In this document: piece after piece, positions 58,018 through 64,000 of the stretch
Numbering within the stretch: position 1 is the first letter of the stretch
How the letters are laid out: the number at the start of each line of letters is the position of its first letter
NCBI RefSeq assembly: GCF_921293095.1
Contig: NW_025791688.1
Location: 1-64,000, forward strand
DNA length: 64,000 nt
Direction of reading: 5' to 3'
From: Ischnura elegans
Taxonomy: Eukaryota > Arthropoda > Insecta > Odonata > Coenagrionidae
The notes under the pieces: generated by a model
Database searches by the model: none
Seen by the model: the letters and a program-made list of their open reading frames with translations, nothing else
What the model was told of the DNA's origin: nothing
Made by a program: the position numbers and the translations under genes

Positions 58018-61000
58018 TTAATCCTTTAAAATATTTATTACAAAATTTTTATTTAAAATTGGCATTTTTATATTATTACACTCAATGATAAAATTTTCCA
58101 TGCTTAAGTTATCGTCAACTATCAATGATACATAAGTAGTAATCATTTTAATTAGAATCACCTTATTCACAGTGGGAAACATACTAAAATTAAAAAATAA
58201 TAAATCTTTATCTGAGGCGACACCGCCTCCAATTACGTCCCATGATTTATATATGAAACGTACCTTCCTCCATATTTCTTTGTCATGTGCACAATTTAAA
58301 AATCTATGTTCAACAGTATCAATTTTATGACATTTTTCACAAATTCTAGATTCAATGATTTTTAATTTGTTTTTCATTTCGTTTGTTATCAGAATTTTGC
58401 TCAGTATTTCAAACATGTTGCTTTTTTTTTGTACCTCAATTTTTAAGTCTTTAAAATTTTTCCAGGAAATCTTCCCTGGTGGAGGAAAAGGGATACTTTT
58501 TTCCACGTCCTCTATGTATTTTTCATACATTTTTTTTACAGTGGTGGCTTTATATCCGGTATCTTTCCGGTATTGAAGAATTTTGCCTTTAGTGTTTTTC
58601 AGGTACGGAGTTTTTTCACCTTTTTTTAAGGCAGTTTCCAGTAACTCTACCCTGTCTTTTTCCTTATTACAATATATTTTGTGAAAGTTATTCATATAAA
58701 TGTAATTTGCCTTCTCTTCCACATTTTCTAGCCTTAGCCCCCCTTTGCCTTGGTTTAAGTACAACCTTTTCCTCTCTAATTTTACAAGAAACCCTTTCCA
58801 CATAAAATTGTTGGTGGCTCTTATTATATTAGCATTTATCCTTTTTGGCAACGGCCACACCTGCGCCGTGTACCACAAACTTGAATATATTAAAACATTT
58901 GTAATTTTTATTCTAGCTATAAAAGGTATGTTGATTTGCCCAAACCTTGAGGAATGGTTCCTCACCGTTTGTAGTATGTTCTCCCAGTTAGTATTGATCA
59001 TGTTCGATACCTTTCTTTCCCAAATTAGGCCTAAGATTTTGACCTTCTGAACTTCTTCCCATGGGATATGTCCTGTTAGTTTTTTTAACGGATCTAGGTT
59101 AAGTATCTTTGATTTGAGTTGGTTCATTTTAAGCCCGGCTTTGTCGTACTTTTCTATTATTTCTTTGGTTTTTTGTATCTCTGCTTCGTTTTTGGTGAAT
59201 ATTGTAATATCGTCCGCATAAGCTATTGCGGAGTATTGTTGGCCTCTTCTGTACGTGCCGACGCTATTGCCTTCTAAGTCCCTTAATACTGGATCTAGGG
59301 CTATTGCAAACAATAGCATAGACAGGGGGCAACCCTGCCTTACTGAGTTTGTGATAGTAAAGTTGTTTGATGTCATGTTTTTCAGTTTTACCTTCCCTTT
59401 AGTGTCCTTGTAAATGTTGTTTATTGCTTTTATTAGGTTTTCTGGTAAATTCATGTGTCTCATTATTTTTAATATCCATTGTATCCGTATCAAATCAAAA
59501 GCTTTCTCCAGGTCAATGGCAATTAAGAGAGGGAAGGTGTCGCCAGGGCCGGGGGTTGAAATTATTATATCTCTGATTGTGGTTACTGCATCTATTGCGT
59601 TTCTGTTCTTTGTTCCTGCATATTGCTGTTTGTGTAGTAGTGGGGTGACTATTTCTTCCAGTTTGTTTTTCAGTATGTGTGTATAAATTTTGTAATCGGT
59701 ATTTAGTAGTGAGATGGGTCTATAGTGTTCTATTCTGGAGGGTTTGGCTATTTTTGGGATCGGGTGTATTATTGCTATTTTCATTTGTTCTGTCAGTTCG
59801 TTTTCCTGAATGTAATTAAAAAGCAGTTTTAAGGCATGTTTGATCGTGTTCCAGAAAGCAATATAAAATTCATAAGTTAGCCCGTCCTCCCCGGGTGATT
59901 TTCCTTTTTTTAGTTTCTCTTTGACAATATCCAAATCGTCGTCGGTTATTTCTTGTCTGTAGTTATTTTTCGTGTCGTTATCTAGTTTTTTTGTGTTTAT
60001 TAGTGGTGGGGAGGACTGTTCTTCCCATTTCCCATACTTATTGTATATATTATGGTAGTGTGTGTGAAACTTTTGCAGGAGCGCCCCTTCATCCTCCTCA
60101 CCTGCACACACTTCCTCGTGTGCCACCTTAGCTTTTAGTTCAATTGTCTTTTTGAGTGTTGCTAGGCTTATCTGCCCCCAGTTATCTTTGTATATTTCTC
60201 TTTGCCATTTCTTTGGCGCGTACTTTTTCATTTCTAGTTCTCTTACGTGTTGTTTCATGTCCTTTACATCTTTTTCCTCTGTTTGGGTCCGGTTTGTTTT
60301 CAACAACATGCCCCTTAACACTTCCCTGTAAAAGTTTATGGTCTCGGTTTGTTCAGTTTGCATCTCTCTTGTGACTTGTTTTATTGTTTTGATTACCCTT
60401 GGTTTGAAAATTTCCTCCCACCATTTACTAATATCATTGTCTATTGCAGGGTGGTTTAGCAGTTCTATTATTTTTTGGTGTACTCGTGCGTGTGCCTCTT
60501 TGTTGTCCAGAATACTCTCATCGAACTTCCAGCTTCCTTTCTGTGACCCCCTGTGTGTGTGTGCGTCTGTATTTATATTTATGGCTATTGCGTTGTGGTC
60601 TGATAAAGCCATCGTGAGGTTTTGAAATGAATTTACGTGTTTTTTTAATGCCGTCGAAACAAAGAGGTAGTCCAGTCTGTTGTTTGTGTGTATACCAAAC
60701 CTTGTGTAAAGTTGGGTATTATTCCCCATTGCTAACGCGGTGTCCGTTGCTTTAATGCTGTTTACCAATAGTTTCAGGGATTTGGAGATTGGATATCTTA
60801 TGGTGTTTTGATTCGCGTTGCTATCCTGTGTACGGTATATAGCATTAAAGTCCCCACCCAATATTGCCTTTGTGTGAAAGCAGTTGACATATGGGATGAT
60901 GGTCTCATTGAATAACATATCTCTTTCCCTCCTAAACAGTGCTCCTGATGGGGCATACATATTTATAACATTTATGTCTTCTATTTTTAAGGATATTATT

Positions 61001-61242
61001 CTAGCCGACTCATGCCGGCGGCAATTGCTAGTATTTAGGTTCCTTTTTGTACAAATTGCAATGCCCAGGTTTCCCTCTGCAAAATTATCAAAGGTTTTGT
61101 AATTTGGGTGTGCCCAGTTTGAGTCCTTGTGCACCTCCTGTAATAATATTACATCCGCTTTTGTTTCTTGAAATATGCCCCAGACAGTTGCGATTTTTGT
61201 CGGGTGAATTATCCCCGCTGTATTATAGGTTAATACCTTCAT
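58018..61242 (-). CDS. LINE-5Sb ORF2: APE endonuclease / reverse transcriptase
   Basis: 1,074 aa. The endonuclease has TYNTAGI (5-11), ILLQEVH (32-38), YAPSG (96-100), GGDFNAI (129-135) and LSDHNAI (213-219). The reverse transcriptase has GEDGLTYEFY (451-460), HYRPISLLNTDYKIYTHIL (506-524), IDLEKAFDLI (576-585), VRQGCPLSMLLF (634-645) and YADD (675-678). The C-terminal CEKCHKIDTVEHRFLNC is CX2CX7HX4C. The order and spacing parallel LINE-5Sa ORF2, but sequence identity is modest, so these are separate lineages of one group. The start MKVLTYNTAG gives a complete endonuclease. The frame is open to a stop 250 nt before the tail. Confidence 0.95.
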   Translation of the reverse strand: MKVLTYNTAGIIHPTKIATVWGIFQETKADVILLQEVHKDSNWAHPNYKTFDNFAEGNLGIAICTKRNLNTSNCRRHESARIISLKIEDINVINMYAPSGALFRRERDMLFNETIIPYVNCFHTKAILGGDFNAIYRTQDSNANQNTIRYPISKSLKLLVNSIKATDTALAMGNNTQLYTRFGIHTNNRLDYLFVSTALKKHVNSFQNLTMALSDHNAIAININTDAHTHRGSQKGSWKFDESILDNKEAHARVHQKIIELLNHPAIDNDISKWWEEIFKPRVIKTIKQVTREMQTEQTETINFYREVLRGMLLKTNRTQTEEKDVKDMKQHVRELEMKKYAPKKWQREIYKDNWGQISLATLKKTIELKAKVAHEEVCAGEEDEGALLQKFHTHYHNIYNKYGKWEEQSSPPLINTKKLDNDTKNNYRQEITDDDLDIVKEKLKKGKSPGEDGLTYEFYIAFWNTIKHALKLLFNYIQENELTEQMKIAIIHPIPKIAKPSRIEHYRPISLLNTDYKIYTHILKNKLEEIVTPLLHKQQYAGTKNRNAIDAVTTIRDIIISTPGPGDTFPLLIAIDLEKAFDLIRIQWILKIMRHMNLPENLIKAINNIYKDTKGKVKLKNMTSNNFTITNSVRQGCPLSMLLFAIALDPVLRDLEGNSVGTYRRGQQYSAIAYADDITIFTKNEAEIQKTKEIIEKYDKAGLKMNQLKSKILNLDPLKKLTGHIPWEEVQKVKILGLIWERKVSNMINTNWENILQTVRNHSSRFGQINIPFIARIKITNVLIYSSLWYTAQVWPLPKRINANIIRATNNFMWKGFLVKLERKRLYLNQGKGGLRLENVEEKANYIYMNNFHKIYCNKEKDRVELLETALKKGEKTPYLKNTKGKILQYRKDTGYKATTVKKMYEKYIEDVEKSIPFPPPGKISWKNFKDLKIEVQKKSNMFEILSKILITNEMKNKLKIIESRICEKCHKIDTVEHRFLNCAHDKEIWRKVRFIYKSWDVIGGGVASDKDLLFFNFSMFPTVNKVILIKMITTYVSLIVDDNLSMENFIIECNNIKMPILNKNFVINILKD

Positions 61243-61349
61243 AATGTGTTTGAAAGATTAATTTCAATACATATTCTAAAACATAAAACCTTTGTATACA
61301 TAACCGCTTAAAGTTAAAACAAAACAAGAAAAAAAAAAAACTTTAGCAC

Positions 61350-61430
61350 TTGTTGGGTTCGAATTCCCATTAGTGGTGCGGATCAAACGTTCAAAAACCT
61401 CCACCACTTTACCGCTACACCACCTGTGCT
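61350..61430 (-). other. tRNA-like module 1 in LINE-5Sb
   Basis: Minus strand GGTGGTGTAGCGGTAAAG (A-box-like) followed about 45 nt later by GGAATTCGAACCC (B-box-like). Confidence 0.55.
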
Positions 61431-61641
61431 TGCTTAGAAACATGGTAAAACTCGGGTTGATAAACCCTTCACCCTGTGCATTTATCCACCCTCCAAAAGT
61501 ATTACAATAACATACACTGAACAAATGAATTTTGACAAGTTTCAATTCGCCTGGCCAGACGCTGTTTTTGGCAATCTTAATTATCCAGTAATTAGGCGAA
61601 AATACTATTGCAAAAACCACCTTGCAAAATTGCGAGATGAC

Positions 61642-61724
61642 GGCTCCTGGGTTTGAACCCCCGACCGTCACCATCGTTTCTCTCCCAGACTCCGACACTC
61701 TACCACTGAGCCATTTGGTCTTGC
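61642..61724 (-). other. tRNA-like module 2 in LINE-5Sb
   Basis: Minus strand AATGGCTCAGTGGTAGAGTG (good A box and D-arm) and GGGGGTTCAAACCCAGGAGCC (good B box and T-arm), the most tRNA-like of the four modules. The anticodon arm is not convincing. Confidence 0.6.
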
Positions 61725-62286
61725 TGAGAGACCGTCGAATTTTTGGGTATAAGATGGCCCCTATCATTCTATACATCGTATTACGAAGAAAAATTCCAAA
61801 CCAGCAATGCAAAAAAACATGGCGCAAAAATCATGACATAGATACTCCTGATCAAAATTAAACAGAAAATTACATATCATGCTTGGTTTAAACCAAAGAA
61901 AAAATTTTTTTTCCTTGTAAATGTCTATGCATTTTCACTTTTAAGCATATATGTGAAATGAAAACAAAGAAATTTTTAACATAAGTGAATATATGCAGCT
62001 TATAGAAAAAACAGTTTCTTTCCCTTGCCTTAATTTGCGGGAGCTTTCCAGCCGGCTGGCGGCCAGGAAACAGGTTCCGTCGCCCGTAAGTAGGTCAGCT
62101 AACGGTGAAACTCGAGCGCTGGGGCTAAAAATAGCCCTTACTGCCTGCCTCTCCGTACTCAGCAGCACGGGCTGCCAACCTTTGGGTGCTGAGACTTGCT
62201 TTCTTGTTGGCTGCTTCCCGAAATCGATGTCGTGTTGCTCGTTTCTGCAGAACATACTGCTGCAATCTGAAATAGAAAGGTTTATC

Positions 62287-63738
62287 TTAGGTTTCTTTGA
62301 ATAAATTCGCCCTCCCCTCATTATATTGTTGTTCTTTCTTCCGTTTTGCAATTTGTGCTTTTCCGTCTTGCAGGGATCGTTCACGTGTCTTTGCACTTTT
62401 GCTCCTTACTGTCGATCTCGACCTCCCTGGTCTTTCTATATCACTTTCCTCACTTTGTGTAGGGGTAGTCTTCAGGGTAAAGGGATCAGGGGCTAAAACA
62501 AAACTACCACTGCCGGTACAGCTTGGTCTGATCTCTATCATGGACATCCAATCCGGGGAGCGTGACCCCACGGGCTGTTCAAGGCACGTGCTTCCAGTGT
62601 CCGGGTTTTCTATTACCATCAGATCATCTTCGTCGTCAGTTTTGGTCGGCGATTGACACTGAGATATTTTTCCCTCGTTTTCACCAGTGTTACGGTCCTT
62701 TGTTTGGGTCGGTTTCGCCTCCGGGGGAGGAGACTCCGTTTTCTTTTCTCCTCCGGTGTTGTCTTCTGAGGAGCCCCCCTCACCTGTAGATTTACGTCTA
62801 TGTTTTTGTCCCCCTCGACTTCCCCTTTTCTTCTGAGGCGAAACGGAAATACTCTCGGCACTGTTGCCAACCGTATTCTCCGAGGTATTCTCATCTCCTC
62901 GTTGTTCTTTTGTTTCCTCTTCTTGCGTTTCTTTCGGGCTGCTCTGGTCCCTCACCTCTTGGGTTTCGTCGCTTCCCCCTTTTTTTTCTCCCCCCTGGGC
63001 CCGCGATGTCTCACCCGTCGAGGTGCTGGCGACTTCACTCCCCCCCAGATTTTCTAAGTCGTTTTCCGCTCCCCTCGTAACCTCCTCTTCTATCTCGGTC
63101 TGCTCTCTGCCGATATTCGTGTCCTCTACCATCATCTCCTCTCCTCTTAGAGTCCGGGCATAGGATTGTCTGCCCCTGGTGAGTAGCAAGGGGCATGCTA
63201 TCCTCATATGTCCCGTATCTCCACATCGCGAGCATGTTGGTTTTTGGCCGGTGTAGAATATAGCCGCTCGGTACTTTGCTACTTGGATGTACGACGGAAT
63301 GTCCTTCTCCAATTCCATCTTAATACTTCTGCCCCCTGTGAAGGTACCCTCCAGGGTGTTCGGCCCCACCCATCTATTCATTTGGTAGTCTATAATTTTG
63401 CCATAAGGCTCTAGAGCCTTTACGACCTCTTCTTTGGGCACCTCCAGGTTTAACAAATGGACTTTTACAATGGTGGTCTTTTTGCTGGCCGAAGTGACCA
63501 GCACTTTATGGTTTTTCCAGGTCCTCCAAGTACCTCCTCTTAGCACCTCCTCCATTTTTTCTTCCGTTTTTACTTTCACAAAAATGGTCCTTCTTTGATT
63601 CGTTATTATTACCCCTACTGCTTCGTTGTTTTGGATCCCGAGCTCCGTCTTGATAAAGGCGTGGATCTCCAGGGGTCCAGGGGCGTCTTCATTCCGGTTG
63701 AATTCCAACACGAGGGTGTTCACTTTTGGATACTCCAT
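62287..63738 (-). CDS. LINE-5Sb ORF1: RNA-binding zinc-knuckle protein
   Basis: 483 aa. The N-terminal half matches LINE-5Sa ORF1 (TELGIQNNEAVGV, EPYGKIIDYQMNRW, EKDIPSYIQVAKYRAAIFY). A normal knuckle CSRCGDTGHMRIAC follows (C169, C172, H177, C182). The tail is Glu/Thr/Gly-rich and ends in a basic region (RSKSAKTRERS, AKRKKEQQ). Expected to bind LINE RNA. Start MEYPKVNTLV is the first ATG of the frame. Confidence 0.92.
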   Translation of the reverse strand: MEYPKVNTLVLEFNRNEDAPGPLEIHAFIKTELGIQNNEAVGVIITNQRRTIFVKVKTEEKMEEVLRGGTWRTWKNHKVLVTSASKKTTIVKVHLLNLEVPKEEVVKALEPYGKIIDYQMNRWVGPNTLEGTFTGGRSIKMELEKDIPSYIQVAKYRAAIFYTGQKPTCSRCGDTGHMRIACPLLLTRGRQSYARTLRGEEMMVEDTNIGREQTEIEEEVTRGAENDLENLGGSEVASTSTGETSRAQGGEKKGGSDETQEVRDQSSPKETQEEETKEQRGDENTSENTVGNSAESISVSPQKKRGSRGGQKHRRKSTGEGGSSEDNTGGEKKTESPPPEAKPTQTKDRNTGENEGKISQCQSPTKTDDEDDLMVIENPDTGSTCLEQPVGSRSPDWMSMIEIRPSCTGSGSFVLAPDPFTLKTTPTQSEESDIERPGRSRSTVRSKSAKTRERSLQDGKAQIAKRKKEQQYNEGRANLFKET

Positions 63739-64000
63739 GATATTAAATCCAATTTGTCACTAAATTCGAAGAAATATGAAATTTCAAACAAAATTGAGAA
63801 CGCGCACGAGTCGCAATTCTCGTCTCACTCCCTCCCCTTCCCTCCCTCCACTCGGTTGTCGCCTCCCACTCCTGGGGAAACCAGTTTTTACGGGAGCCTG
63901 AGTTCACGGCTCCCGGCGATCGCGGGTACGATCGCCGGGGCTTAGACCGGTCGCCGAAATCCACGAAAAACAAAACACGCTCGGGAGCTCTCTCTCTATA

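Larger units (their letters stand above)
61243..62286 (-). other. Inter-ORF segment of LINE-5Sb
   Basis: 1,044 bp between ORF1 stop and ORF2 start, in contrast to the 8-nt overlap in LINE-5Sa. It holds two tRNA-like modules, an A-rich run (61,329-61,340) and a GC-richer piece (62,030-62,220). Could be a later insertion of tRNA-derived SINE-like material or a native spacer. ORFs in it have no recognisable domain. Confidence 0.7.
57768..64000 (-). mobile_element. LINE-5Sb: second L1/Tx1-type element inserted in 5S rRNA
   Basis: Minus-strand element with poly(A) tail at the 5S junction, short 3' UTR, ORF2, a 1-kb inter-ORF segment, ORF1 and a leader running off the window. ORF1 and ORF2 are homologous to those of LINE-5Sa but clearly a different family. 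Both leaders share the 14-nt motif CGTGTTTTGTTTTT. The 5' end and target duplication are outside the window. Mutsu-like targeting is inferred. Confidence 0.92.

Noticed and set aside
61276-61827. 183-codon minus-strand ORF in the LINE-5Sb inter-ORF segment
   Set aside because: Runs through both tRNA-like modules and shows no protein family features.

Overview
This is an animal genome window, most likely from a hemimetabolous insect. It holds a replication-dependent histone quintet with arthropod-type proteins and 3' stem-loops instead of poly(A) signals, linked to 5S rRNA genes. The species cannot be named from the sequence alone. The window covers one complete ~41.46 kb tandem unit and the start of the next. 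The non-satellite spacer at 4,108-16,324 recurs almost identically at 45,566-57,767 (offset 41,458 falling to 41,454).

Layout of the unit: a 345-bp satellite (1-4,107; next unit ~43,430-45,565, with degenerate monomers before it); about 12 kb of non-coding spacer carrying a variant but intact 5S rRNA gene, four CTCF-like motifs, a perfect 96-bp-arm palindrome and older internal duplications; a canonical 5S rRNA gene; then H2B(-), H2A(+), H4(-), H3(+), H1(-), each followed by a histone stem-loop; then a CpG-rich block upstream of H1 and the next satellite array. Removing the three LINEs leaves a basic unit of roughly 22.4 kb.

Four different non-LTR retrotransposons (LINEs) with long open ORFs sit in the unit and its neighbour. 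LINE-5Sa (16,325-22,155) and LINE-5Sb (57,768 to beyond the window) are related L1/Tx1-type elements. They interrupt the two copies of the canonical 5S gene at different nucleotides. LINE-H2B (23,524-28,781, Jockey-like) lies between the TATA box and ATG of H2B. LINE-H3 (30,837-38,774, Jockey-group, 11-bp target duplication) lies between the TATA-like box and ATG of H3. All four lie in the sense direction of the gene they hit, at or within about 25 nt of its transcription start. LINE-H3 also carries three histone-type 16-nt stem-loops in its leader.

The most interesting reading is a guild of LINEs that enter the start sites of very active histone/5S genes, with LINE-H3 possibly borrowing S-phase histone RNA signals. 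H2A, H4, H1 and the variant 5S genes keep normal architecture. H2B and H3 keep intact reading frames but are cut off from their core promoters. No other protein-coding host gene was supported.
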